A stretch of DNA of 64,000 nt from Vicinamibacterales bacterium (GTDB taxonomy: Bacteria; Acidobacteriota; Vicinamibacteria; Vicinamibacterales; UBA2999), in contig JAWKHS010000008.1 of the NCBI GenBank assembly GCA_041394705.1, positions 1-64,000 on the forward strand. Direction: 5' to 3'. How positions within the stretch are numbered: position 1 is the stretch's first letter; every line of letters starts with the position of its first letter. Of this stretch, positions 8,553 to 20,870 are shown piece after piece. Below the pieces are notes generated by a model. The model ran no database searches, was not told the origin of the DNA, and was given only the letters and a program-made list of their open reading frames with translations. A program made the position numbers and the translations under genes.

Positions 8553-9766
8553 CCGCGACGTCCCACGCCCACGCCCTCCCGCCCGCCCCGGGGCGGATCG
8601 GCCTGCCGTCCAGCGTGCGGGGCCTGGCCGCCCTGCTGACGCTGGCGGGCGCCGCCGCGCTCGGGTGGGCGTTCACCACCGGCGACGCGGCGCTCGCGTG
8701 GAGCACCTATCTCATCGGCGCGTTCTTCGTGCTGTCCCTGGGCGTCTTCGGGCTGGCCTGGGTGGCCATCCTGAACCTCTCGGGCGGCACGTGGTCGGTC
8801 ACGATGCGCCGCATTCCGGAGGCGATGACGGCCTGGCTCGTGCCGGGCGGCGTGCTGGCGATGCTCGTCGGCCTGGGCGCCCACACGTTGTATCACTGGT
8901 CCGACGCCGAGGCGGTGGCGGCCGACGCGCTGCTGGCCCACAAGGCGCCCTTCCTCAACCTCACGATGTTCGTGGTCCTGGGCGCCGTCAGCCTGGCGCT
9001 GTGGGTCGGCTTCGCGGCCCTCATCGTCGGCGCGTCCCGCCGGCAGGACCAGGAAGGCGGCATGGCCGCCACGCGCTCGCGCCGGACGGCGTCGGCCGCG
9101 TTCCTCGTGGTGTTCGCGCTCACGCTCAGCATCGTCAGCTTCTATTTCCTGCTGTCGCTCGACGCACACTGGTTCTCGACGATGTTCGCGGTGCTGGTCT
9201 TCACCGACACGATGCAGACCGGCACGGCCTTCGTCGCCATCGTGGCGGGCCTGCTCGTCGGCGCGGGCGCCCTCAAGGGCTTCCTGAACGAGCACCACCT
9301 GCACAGCCTCGGCAAGATGCTCTTCGCGTGGACGGGCTTCTGGGCCTACATCTACTTCTGCCAGTTCATGCTGATCTGGTATGCGAACCTTCCCGAGGAG
9401 ACGGCCTACTTCCTGCGGCGCGCGGATCAGGGCTGGCTGCCCTACCTGCTCGTGCTGCCGGCGCTGAAGTTCGTCGTGCCGTTCGTGCTCCTGGTGCCGC
9501 GCGAGGCGAAGCGGTCGCCGTCGCGGCTCGTGCCGCTCGCGGTCCTCGTGCTGTTCGCCCAGTTCTGGGAGCTCTACCTGATGGTGGCCCCGGCCATCGG
9601 CCACGGCGAGGCCGCGGCCCCGGCGCACCTGCCCGTCGTGGAGTTCGTCGGCACCCTGGGGTTCCTGGGGCTCTTCACGCTGGTGTTCGGGTGGGCCCTG
9701 GCCCGCCACGACGCCGTGCCGCTGAAGGACCCGGGGCTCGTGGAGTGCCTCGACTACCACTCCTGA
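8549..9766 (+). CDS. actF: Alternative complex III subunit ActF, membrane core protein
   Basis: A 405-residue integral membrane protein with about ten helices, distantly related to ActC/NrfD, and the second half of the membrane core of alternative complex III. Its start overlaps the actE stop (ATGA) and has GGAGG 6 bp upstream. Conserved-looking segments include HWFSTMFAVLVFTDTMQTG and the C-terminal VEFVGTLGFLG region. In many bacteria the act operon continues into caa3 oxidase genes; here it stops at actF and a UreH_2 family protein follows, consistent with an oxidase encoded elsewhere, possibly left of this window given ccoI-ccoS upstream. Confidence 0.92.
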   Translation: MTATSHAHALPPAPGRIGLPSSVRGLAALLTLAGAAALGWAFTTGDAALAWSTYLIGAFFVLSLGVFGLAWVAILNLSGGTWSVTMRRIPEAMTAWLVPGGVLAMLVGLGAHTLYHWSDAEAVAADALLAHKAPFLNLTMFVVLGAVSLALWVGFAALIVGASRRQDQEGGMAATRSRRTASAAFLVVFALTLSIVSFYFLLSLDAHWFSTMFAVLVFTDTMQTGTAFVAIVAGLLVGAGALKGFLNEHHLHSLGKMLFAWTGFWAYIYFCQFMLIWYANLPEETAYFLRRADQGWLPYLLVLPALKFVVPFVLLVPREAKRSPSRLVPLAVLVLFAQFWELYLMVAPAIGHGEAAAPAHLPVVEFVGTLGFLGLFTLVFGWALARHDAVPLKDPGLVECLDYHS

Positions 9767-9785
9767 GGAGACGCACCTGGAGGGC

Positions 9786-10463
9786 ATGACCACGCACGCC
9801 GGCGCCGTCCCGATCGATCTCGTCGCGTTCCTGACGATGGGGCTGCTGGGCAGCGCCGCCCACTGCGTGGGCATGTGCGGCCCGTTCGTGCTGATCGTGT
9901 CCCGGCGCTACGGCCCGCCGCACGGGCGCGTGTCGTCGGCCGCGGCGCAGGCCTGGTACACGCTCGGGCGCCTCACGACCTACGCGGTCCTCGGCGCGGC
10001 CGCGGCGGCGTTCGGCGGTCTGGTCCAGACCGCCGGCGCGCTCGTGGGCCTCAGGCGGACGGCCGCCGTCGTCGCCGGTCTGGTCCTCGTGCTGTGGGCC
10101 GTCGCGCGGCTGTCGTCACTGGCGGCGCGCCTTCCGCTCGGCTGGACCGGCCGGCTCACGGGCGTCCTCGCCCGCCGGGCGCCGCGCCACCCCTACGGGG
10201 CGGGCGTGCTCCTGGGCCTCCTGCCGTGCGGCCTGTTGTACGCCGCCGTGGCCGCGGCCATGGCCCGGGACGGCGCGGCGGCGGGCGCGGCCGCGCTGGC
10301 CGCCTTCGGCCTCGGGACGGCGCCAGCTCTGCTGGGCGTCTCGGTGACCGACCGCCTCTTCGTGCAGCGGCGGGCGGCCGTGGACAGGCTGTCCCAGGCG
10401 TTCGTGCTCGTCATGGGGCTCTGGTACGTGTGGCGCGGCGTCGCCCCGCTGGCGATGCACTGA
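9786..10463 (+). CDS. UreH_2/TauE-like membrane protein linked to oxidase assembly
   Basis: A 225-residue protein with six predicted helices and two copies of a Cys-containing helical motif: HCVGMCGPF at residues 26-34 and GLLPCGLLYAAVA near 143-155. This pattern defines the UreH_2 (sulfite exporter TauE/SafE superfamily) proteins that are often encoded beside ccoGHIS and may handle copper or thiols during oxidase assembly. It lies 19 bp after actF and is presumably the last gene of the operon. The exact substrate is unknown; the link to oxidase biogenesis is from gene neighbourhood in other bacteria. Confidence 0.75.
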   Translation: MTTHAGAVPIDLVAFLTMGLLGSAAHCVGMCGPFVLIVSRRYGPPHGRVSSAAAQAWYTLGRLTTYAVLGAAAAAFGGLVQTAGALVGLRRTAAVVAGLVLVLWAVARLSSLAARLPLGWTGRLTGVLARRAPRHPYGAGVLLGLLPCGLLYAAVAAAMARDGAAAGAAALAAFGLGTAPALLGVSVTDRLFVQRRAAVDRLSQAFVLVMGLWYVWRGVAPLAMH

Positions 10464-10558
10464 TTCGGCCCGGCGGCGGGGCGGCCACCCGCCGACGATT
10501 GCATGCAACGCGTGGCAAGGGCGGACGCGCTTCGCGCTACGATGGTTTTCCCCCTGCC

Positions 10559-10891
10559 ATGATTCGCTGGCGCGCCTCGGCGACTCTGTCGTACTCGGGA
10601 GAACAGCTCGCCGACGTGGTCCGCGCCGCGGCCCGCTGGTCGCAGCACTCGCACATCCCCGTGGACGTCACCTCGGCGCTCGAGGCCGTGGACCAGTCCG
10701 ACGGCACGCTCTCCTACGACCTCGAAGTGCTCCTCGCGCTCCAGACCGGGGGCCCGAGGCAGCTCGCGGATCTCGCCGCCTATCTCGTCTCCACGCTCGA
10801 CGACGGGTGGACGGTGGCGCCGGCCGGCGATCTGCTCCGCTGCGAGTTCGACGAACGCCGCGCCAGGGCGGGCGGCGCGCCGCCCCGCTGA
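10559..10891 (+). CDS. Unknown 110-residue protein
   Basis: I do not recognise this protein. It is soluble, acidic in the middle and Arg-rich at the end, with no signal peptide, membrane helix or cysteine cluster. No Shine-Dalgarno precedes the ATG; TACGAT at 10538-10543 could be a -10 element. A perfect 10-bp palindrome TTGCATGCAA (10499-10508) lies further upstream. It sits between the respiratory operon and gltB on the same strand and is followed by a small hairpin at 10910-10924. It looks coding because the frame is open throughout with third-position GC bias like its neighbours. Confidence 0.55.
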   Translation: MIRWRASATLSYSGEQLADVVRAAARWSQHSHIPVDVTSALEAVDQSDGTLSYDLEVLLALQTGGPRQLADLAAYLVSTLDDGWTVAPAGDLLRCEFDERRARAGGAPPR

Positions 10892-10909
10892 GCGCCCTCG
10901 AGCCTCGCC

Positions 10910-10924
10910 GGCCAAATCTTGGCC
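10910..10924 (+). terminator. Small hairpin after the 110-residue unknown gene
   Basis: GGCCAA-ATC-TTGGCC is a perfect 6-bp stem with a 3-nt loop, 19 bp after the stop codon and before the AT-rich gltB promoter region. No U-run follows, so it may be a weak terminator or a protein-binding palindrome. Confidence 0.35.
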
Positions 10925-10952
10925 AAGCATTGATTCAATTCGAACATTGCGC

Positions 10953-10981
10953 TTCACTTATTGATTGAAATTCTCTGTAAT
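10953..10981 (+). promoter_or_regulatory. Candidate sigma-70 promoter of gltBD
   Basis: The region 10925-10981 is conspicuously AT-rich for this genome. TTCACT (10953-10958), a 17-bp spacer and TGTAAT (10976-10981) form a plausible -35/-10 pair 23 bp before the gltB ATG. ATTGA-T-TCAAT upstream (10930-10940) is a short inverted repeat that could bind a nitrogen or amino-acid regulator. Prediction from sequence only. Confidence 0.4.
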
Positions 10982-11004
10982 GGCGCTCCTCGACGGAGCA
11001 CGCC

Positions 11005-15546
<4,542 letters not shown>

Positions 15547-15550
15547 CGTC

Positions 15551-16969
15551 ATGGGCAGGGCCACCGGCTTCATCGAGTACGCGCGGGTCAAGGCGCCGGC
15601 CCGACCCGTCGCCGACCGCGTCGCCGATTTCCGGCACGTGCAGCTCCACTACCCCGCCGACGAGCTCACCCGCCAGAGCGCGCGCTGCATGGACTGCGGC
15701 GTGCCCTTCTGCCACCACGGATGTCCGCTCGGGAACCTGATCCCCGAGTGGAACGACCTGGTCCACCGCGGCGCGTGGCGCGCGGCCCTGGACCGCCTGC
15801 ACGCGACGAACAACTTTCCCGAGTTCACGGGCCTGCTGTGCCCCGCGCCGTGCGAGGGCTCGTGCGTGCTCGCCCTGAACCGCGAGGCCGTGACCATCAA
15901 GTCGATCGAGCTGGCCATCGTGGACCGCGCCTTCGACGAAGGCTGGATCGCACCCGAGCCGCCCGTCACGCGCACGTGGAAGAAGGTGGCCGTCATCGGA
16001 TCGGGCCCGGCGGGTCTGGCGGCCGCCGCGGAGCTGAACCGGGCCGGGCACACCGTGACGGTCTTCGAGAAGGCGGACCGCATCGGCGGCCTGCTGCGCT
16101 ACGGCATTCCCGAGTTCAAGCTGGAGAAGCGCGTCCTCGATCGGCGCCTCGCGCTGCTCGAGGCCGAGGGCGTGGTGTTCCGGACGGGCGTCCACGTGGG
16201 CGAGGACGTGGCCGCCCGGGACCTCACGCGCGACTTCGACGCGGTCCTGCTCGCGGGCGGGGCCGGCCAACCGCGCGACCTGCCGGTGCCAGGCCGCGAC
16301 CTCGACGGCATCCATTTCGCGATGGAGTACCTCACGGCGCAGAACCGCGCCTGCGAGGACGCCGCCGCCCCGCCGCCGGCCGTGAACGCCGCCGACAAGC
16401 ACGTGGTGATCATCGGCGGCGGCGACACCGGCGCCGACTGCCTGGGCACGGCGCACCGCCAGGGCGCGGCATCGGTGACGCAGCTGGAGCTCCTGCCGGC
16501 GCCGCCGTCGGAGCGCGCCGCGGACAACCCCTGGCCGCAGTGGCCGCTGGTCTATCGGACCTCGTCGGCGCACGAGGAAGGCGGCGCGCGCGAGTTCTCG
16601 GTGGCGACGACGCGTTTCTCGGGCGACGGCGGACGCGTGCGGCACCTCCACGCCGAGCGCGTCACGGGTATCTCGTCCAACGGGCGGGTGCGCTTCGAGC
16701 CGGTGGCCGGCAGCGCGTTCACGCTGCCCGCGGATCTGGTGCTCCTCGCGATGGGCTTCACCGGGCCCGTGAAGAGCCGTCTGCTGACCGACCTGGGCGT
16801 GCGGATGACCGAGCGCGGCAGCGTGTGGCGCGACGAGACGTGGCGGACGAGCGTCCCCGGCGTCTTCGCCGCCGGCGACATGCAGCGCGGGCAGTCGCTC
16901 ATCGTGTGGGCGATCGCCGACGGCCGGAAGGCCGCCGCCGCGATCGACCGCGACCTCACCGCGGGCTGA
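15551..16969 (+). CDS. gltD: Glutamate synthase small (beta) subunit
   Basis: A 472-residue flavoprotein that oxidises NAD(P)H and passes electrons through iron-sulfur clusters to GltB. The N-terminal domain holds the cluster cysteines CMDCGVPFCHHGC (from about residue 38) and LCPAPCEGSC (from about residue 97). The FAD site VAVIGSGPAGLAAAAEL starts near residue 147, and the pyridine nucleotide site VVIIGGGDTGADCLG near residue 283. It forms an operon with gltB, 4 bp upstream. Length and motif order are normal for the family. Confidence 0.96.
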   Translation: MGRATGFIEYARVKAPARPVADRVADFRHVQLHYPADELTRQSARCMDCGVPFCHHGCPLGNLIPEWNDLVHRGAWRAALDRLHATNNFPEFTGLLCPAPCEGSCVLALNREAVTIKSIELAIVDRAFDEGWIAPEPPVTRTWKKVAVIGSGPAGLAAAAELNRAGHTVTVFEKADRIGGLLRYGIPEFKLEKRVLDRRLALLEAEGVVFRTGVHVGEDVAARDLTRDFDAVLLAGGAGQPRDLPVPGRDLDGIHFAMEYLTAQNRACEDAAAPPPAVNAADKHVVIIGGGDTGADCLGTAHRQGAASVTQLELLPAPPSERAADNPWPQWPLVYRTSSAHEEGGAREFSVATTRFSGDGGRVRHLHAERVTGISSNGRVRFEPVAGSAFTLPADLVLLAMGFTGPVKSRLLTDLGVRMTERGSVWRDETWRTSVPGVFAAGDMQRGQSLIVWAIADGRKAAAAIDRDLTAG

Positions 16970-17009
16970 CGACGCACGGGGTGAGTCTTGACGCCGACGG
17001 CGCCGAGCA

Positions 17010-17396
17010 TCACCTGGCGCTTCGGATGTCCGTGTGAGCGAAGTCGTCGCCGACGTACAGCAGGGCATCTCCCGCGCCGGCCGCCACGGCGTAGGACAGG
17101 CAGTCACCGAAGTTGAGGCCTGCCTTGTGGCGCCCGCGGCCGAACGTCGAGAACGCGTGCGTGGCGCGATGCCACTCGGGTTCCCCGAACGGCACCACGG
17201 TAAGGGCCAGTTCCTTCACCAGCGCGTCCAGCTCGGCTCCGGGCCGCCCGCGCCTGGCCGCCAGCACGATGCCGGCTTCGACGAGCGTCGGTGCCCCCAC
17301 GCGAACGGTCTCCGCCTGCAGGATGCGGTCGATGAGGTCGAGGTACCCGGGTTCGGCGAAGAGAATCGCGATGAGGGCGGAAGTGTCCAGCGTCAT
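17010..17396 (-). CDS. vapC: VapC-family PIN-domain ribonuclease toxin
   Basis: A 128-residue PIN domain protein. The acidic metal-binding residues are all present: Asp4 in MTLDTSALIA, Glu40 in PTLVEAG, Asp98 in NFGDCLSYA, and Asp117/Asp118 in YVGDDF. VapC toxins cut RNA (usually tRNA or rRNA) when free of VapB. The start overlaps the vapB stop by 4 bp (ATGA), the usual antitoxin-first arrangement. The 3' end lies 40 bp from the convergent gltD stop. It looks intact; its RNA target cannot be read from sequence. Confidence 0.9.
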   Translation of the reverse strand: MTLDTSALIAILFAEPGYLDLIDRILQAETVRVGAPTLVEAGIVLAARRGRPGAELDALVKELALTVVPFGEPEWHRATHAFSTFGRGRHKAGLNFGDCLSYAVAAGAGDALLYVGDDFAHTDIRSAR

Positions 17397-17662
17397 ACGC
17401 CATCCGGTCCGTAGCCGAGCAGCGCGTCCTCTTCGTCGCGTGACAGACGACGCCCCAGTTGCTCCTTGGGAATGGTCGGCCAGACCTTGGTGCGAAGGAG
17501 CCGCAGCAGGCGCGCACGGCGCTCGTCGACGCCCGGGCCCTTCAAGCGGCGCCGGCGCTCGGCCAACGCCTTCCGGATGGCCTCCGTCTTCGACTCGCCG
17601 GTCAGACGAGCGATTTCGGCGGCGAGGCGCTCGACTTCCGGGTTCTTGAGGTTGAGGGCCAC
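17393..17662 (-). CDS. vapB: VapB-type antitoxin
   Basis: An 89-residue protein beginning MALNLKNPEVERLAAEIARLTGES, the typical ribbon-helix-helix-like N-terminus of VapB antitoxins that pair with PIN toxins; the Arg-rich middle (RKALAERRRRLKG) and acidic C-terminus fit DNA binding and toxin contact. The start is GTG at 17660-17662 with no Shine-Dalgarno, directly abutting an imperfect palindrome at 17664-17683 that is the likely operator. It is translated together with vapC. Confidence 0.87.
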   Translation of the reverse strand: MALNLKNPEVERLAAEIARLTGESKTEAIRKALAERRRRLKGPGVDERRARLLRLLRTKVWPTIPKEQLGRRLSRDEEDALLGYGPDGV

Positions 17663-17663
17663 G

Positions 17664-17683
17664 GGTTACACCATGGTATACCC
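17664..17683 (-). promoter_or_regulatory. Candidate vapBC operator and -10 element
   Basis: An imperfect palindrome (16 of 20 bases paired) centred on a perfect ACCATGGT core sits immediately upstream of the vapB GTG. On the minus strand it includes TATACC, a possible -10. A partial relative of one half-site (GGTAGACTGGTGTAG) follows at 17688-17703. VapB antitoxins normally bind such palindromes to autoregulate. Confidence 0.5.
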
Positions 17684-17780
17684 GGAGAGGTAGACTGGTG
17701 TAGTCCCAAAGGGGGTCCGATCGTTCCAGCAGCCCTGCGCACCGACCCTCGGCGGACGCCCCTGGTGAGACGTCCGGGCC

Positions 17781-20405
17781 TCACTCCGCGCGGAGGGCTT
17801 CCACCGGATCGGTCCGGCCGGCGCTGAGCGCCGGCACGACGGCCGCGAGGACGCCCGTGGCCAGGAGCACGGCCGCCGCGGCGGCGAGGCTCGACGCATC
17901 GGACGGGGCGACCCCGAAGAGGAAGCGCGCGGCCACGCTACCGGCCGCCAGCGTCGCGGCCAGCCCCGTCACGACGCCGAGCGCCACCGGCCGCAGGCCC
18001 GAAGCGAGGACGTGGCCGTGGTGGCGCCTGGGCGAGGCGCCGAGCGCCAGGCGCACGCCGAACTCGGCACGCCTCCGCGTGACCGAGTAGGACACGACGC
18101 TGTAGATGCCGGCCGCGCCGATGAGCAGTGCGAGGGCGCCGAGGACGGTGAGGAAGAAGCGCAGGCGCAACGGCTCGGCGACGGCCGTCGCGACGACGGC
18201 CTCGAGCGTCGTGACGCGGCCGATCGCCACTCGCGGGTCGGTCTCGCGCACGGCGGCGCGCAACGCCGCGAGCGGCGGGTCCCCGCCGTCGCCCTTCACG
18301 ACGAGGACCGGCCCCTCGGGGGCCGAGGACTGCGCGAGCGGGACGTACAGGACGAGGGGGTTGTCGCCGGTCATGCGGGTCATCCGCGTCTCCTCGACCA
18401 CGCCCACCACGGTCACCCAGCGGCGCTCCTCCTCGAAGCGATGCTGGAGCCGGCGCCCGATTGGGTCGCGGCCCGGCCACATCCGCTCGGCGAACGACGC
18501 GCTCACCAGCGCCACGGGCGGTGCGCCGGCGCCGTCGGCCTCCCCGAAACCACGGCCGCGCACGATGTCGATGCCCATGGCCGGGAAGTAGCCGGGGGAC
18601 ACGATCCGGAAGAGCGCGTTCGGCTCGCGGCCGTCGCGCAGGTCGGGGCGGTCCTCGATCGTCACCGTGCCCTGCCACCCGCCGTCGCGCAGCGGCAGGC
18701 GGGTGACGAAGCCCGCCGCCCTCACGCCCGGCACGGCCTGCACGCGCGCGATGGCCTGGTCGAAGAAGGCCGCGCGCGCATCTGCCGGCATGATCTGCGT
18801 GGGCGCCACCAGGTCCATGGCGGCCACATGGGGTGTCTCGAAGCCGGCGTCGATGGCATACAGGTGGTGCACCGACCGCGTGAAGAGCGCCGCGCCGGCC
18901 ACGAGCGCCACCGCGAGGGCGACCTCGGCGGCGACGAGGGCGTCGTGCACCCGCCGGGGCGCACGGAGCGACAGGCCGCCGGCCGAGCGTTCGCGGCCCG
19001 GGCCCTGCACCTTGCCGGTGAGCACCGCGCGCACCGGAGCGAGCGCGACCACCACGCCCACGAGGGCGACGAGCGCCACCGTGACGGCGAACATGCCCCA
19101 GTCCACGACGAGCGTGTCTTCCAGCCCGTCGGGCAGCGGGAGCCGCGCCACGAGGGCGCGGAAGACGCCCGCCGCCAGCGCCGCGCCGGCGACGCCGGCG
19201 AGGCCCGCCAGGACGAGGGACTCGGCCACGATCTGCCGCACGAGCCGCCAGCGCCCGGCGCCGAGGGCCGTGCGCACGGCCAGCTCCTCCGCGCGGTCGC
19301 TGGTGCGCGCCAGGACCAGCGCCGCGACGTTCGCGCAGGCGATGCCGAGCACGAGCAGCACGGCGGCTTGCAGCAGCAGCACGGCCGGCCGGACCGCGCC
19401 GCGCGTGTAGGTCCGCAGCGGCTGCACGGACGCGCCCTTCGTCTTGTCCCAGGCCTCCGGATAGGTGAACCGCTGCCCGAGTGCCGCGGCGATGCGCTGG
19501 ATGTCGGCGTCGAGCTCCCCGCGGGCGAGCCCGGCGCGCTCGCGGCCAACGAGCACGAGCCAGCCGTTGCCGGCGTAGGCCGGGTCGGCCGGGTCGAGGC
19601 GCAGCGGTCGCCAGATGCGGAACATCGGCGAGGGGAAGTAGAAGCCTGGAGGCATCACGCCGACGACCTCGACGGGCGCCCCGTCGATGTCGAGACGACG
19701 CCCGAGCACGTCCGGGTCGGCCCCGAGCTCCTGCTGCCAGAAGCCGTAGCTCACCACGGTGACGGCCGGCGCCCCGGGCCGATCCTCACCCGGCTGGAAC
19801 GTGCGGCCCATCAGCGGCCGCGCACCCAGCACGTCGAAGAGCTCCGCGGAAGAGACGGTGGCGAGCACCATGGCGCTCTGGTCGCCGACGCGCAGCGTGT
19901 AGCCCTCGTTCGAGAACGCGGCCAGACCCGAAAAGGCCTGCTGGCGTTCCTTGACGAAGTCGAACTCCTCGCCGCGCCAGTTGTAGTCGCTCCAGAAGAC
20001 CTGCAGCCGCGCTTCGTCGGTGACGGGCATCGGCCGGACCAGGAGGCCGACGGCGACGCTCGACAGCGCGACCGACGCGGCCAGGCCGAGCGCGAGCGTG
20101 CCGACGCCGATCGCCGTGAAGCCGGGACGGCGACGCAGCTGACGCAGCGCCACTCTGACGTCGGCGCCGAGGTCGAGCAGTGGCGCGAGGCCCCAGGCAT
20201 CGCGCGCGCGCTGCGTCTCACGCGACAGGACGCCGAGACGGCGCCTGGCTTCGGCCGCGGCCGCCTCCGGCGTCCATCCCTGCTCGCGCAGGGCGCGGGC
20301 CTGCATCTCCAGGTGGAACGCCAGCTCTTCGTCGAGCTCGGCCTCTGCGCGCGTGCGATGGACGAGGGTGCGCAGCCGGAACAGCATGTCCGAAAGGAGC
20401 CGCAT
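17781..20405 (-). CDS. ADOP-family permease (acidobacterial duplicated orphan permease)
   Basis: An 874-residue membrane protein. An N-terminal cytoplasmic region (ELDEELAFHLEMQARAL, then an AEARRRLG motif) of about 75 residues precedes a MacB-like periplasmic domain and two FtsX-type permease cores, one after residue 95 and one in the C-terminal third. This architecture is the ADOP family, abundant in Acidobacteria as paralogues without a linked ABC ATPase. GGAGG lies 6 bp before the ATG, and padR is 21 bp upstream on the same strand, the standard pairing. Transported substrate is unknown; MacB relatives act as mechanotransmission pumps for peptides or drugs. Confidence 0.9.
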   Translation of the reverse strand: MRLLSDMLFRLRTLVHRTRAEAELDEELAFHLEMQARALREQGWTPEAAAAEARRRLGVLSRETQRARDAWGLAPLLDLGADVRVALRQLRRRPGFTAIGVGTLALGLAASVALSSVAVGLLVRPMPVTDEARLQVFWSDYNWRGEEFDFVKERQQAFSGLAAFSNEGYTLRVGDQSAMVLATVSSAELFDVLGARPLMGRTFQPGEDRPGAPAVTVVSYGFWQQELGADPDVLGRRLDIDGAPVEVVGVMPPGFYFPSPMFRIWRPLRLDPADPAYAGNGWLVLVGRERAGLARGELDADIQRIAAALGQRFTYPEAWDKTKGASVQPLRTYTRGAVRPAVLLLQAAVLLVLGIACANVAALVLARTSDRAEELAVRTALGAGRWRLVRQIVAESLVLAGLAGVAGAALAAGVFRALVARLPLPDGLEDTLVVDWGMFAVTVALVALVGVVVALAPVRAVLTGKVQGPGRERSAGGLSLRAPRRVHDALVAAEVALAVALVAGAALFTRSVHHLYAIDAGFETPHVAAMDLVAPTQIMPADARAAFFDQAIARVQAVPGVRAAGFVTRLPLRDGGWQGTVTIEDRPDLRDGREPNALFRIVSPGYFPAMGIDIVRGRGFGEADGAGAPPVALVSASFAERMWPGRDPIGRRLQHRFEEERRWVTVVGVVEETRMTRMTGDNPLVLYVPLAQSSAPEGPVLVVKGDGGDPPLAALRAAVRETDPRVAIGRVTTLEAVVATAVAEPLRLRFFLTVLGALALLIGAAGIYSVVSYSVTRRRAEFGVRLALGASPRRHHGHVLASGLRPVALGVVTGLAATLAAGSVAARFLFGVAPSDASSLAAAAAVLLATGVLAAVVPALSAGRTDPVEALRAE

Positions 20406-20426
20406 CGGAACCTCCGCGAAGGCGAC

Positions 20427-20759
20427 CTACGTCGTGGCGCCCACCACGAGGGCAACGCCGCGGGAGAGCCGCTCCCACTGCTCCACCTCGGCCGCGAGCC
20501 TGGCCTCTCCCGCCGGCGTGAGGCGGTAGTACCGGGCCCGCCGGGCGTGCTCGGTGTCGCGCCACTCCGACGCGATGAGGCCCTCGCGGGTCAGCCGGTG
20601 CAGCGAGGCGTAGAGCGAGCCCTGCTGGACGAGCAGCGTGTCCCCGGAACGGGCCTGGATCCGCTGTGTGATGCCCCAGCCATGCATGGGCTCCAGCGAG
20701 AGCACCTTCAGGATGAGCAGATCGAGGGTTCCCTTGATGAGCCCGGCGTCGATTCCCAT
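20427..20759 (-). CDS. PadR-family transcriptional regulator
   Basis: A 110-residue regulator with the PadR winged helix: GTLDLLILKVLSLEPMHGWGI, then QQGSLYASLHRLTREGLI, and a wing with YYRLTPAGEARL. It is the ADOP-linked PadR type. I chose the ATG at 20757-20759 giving MGIDAG; an upstream TTG at 20783 would add eight residues but falls inside an inverted repeat that is probably the operator. It is co-transcribed with the downstream permease and likely represses the pair. Confidence 0.88.
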   Translation of the reverse strand: MGIDAGLIKGTLDLLILKVLSLEPMHGWGITQRIQARSGDTLLVQQGSLYASLHRLTREGLIASEWRDTEHARRARYYRLTPAGEARLAAEVEQWERLSRGVALVVGATT

Positions 20760-20772
20760 GTTTTCGCCATTC

Positions 20773-20803
20773 TTGCTGAGCAAAACAGGTCTTCTCTCAG
20801 CAA
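20773..20803 (-). promoter_or_regulatory. Candidate PadR operator (inverted repeat)
   Basis: TTGCTGAG and CTCAGCAA form perfect 8-bp arms separated by 15 bp, 14 bp upstream of the padR ATG. PadR proteins bind dyad sites in their own promoters, so this is a natural autoregulatory operator. No close match to it was noticed elsewhere in the window. Confidence 0.5.
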
Positions 20804-20870
20804 CCGACAGTAATAGACGGCGCGGGTGGCGAAAAGGTTTGCGAGGGGGCCGAGCGTCCGGCTCGACGGA

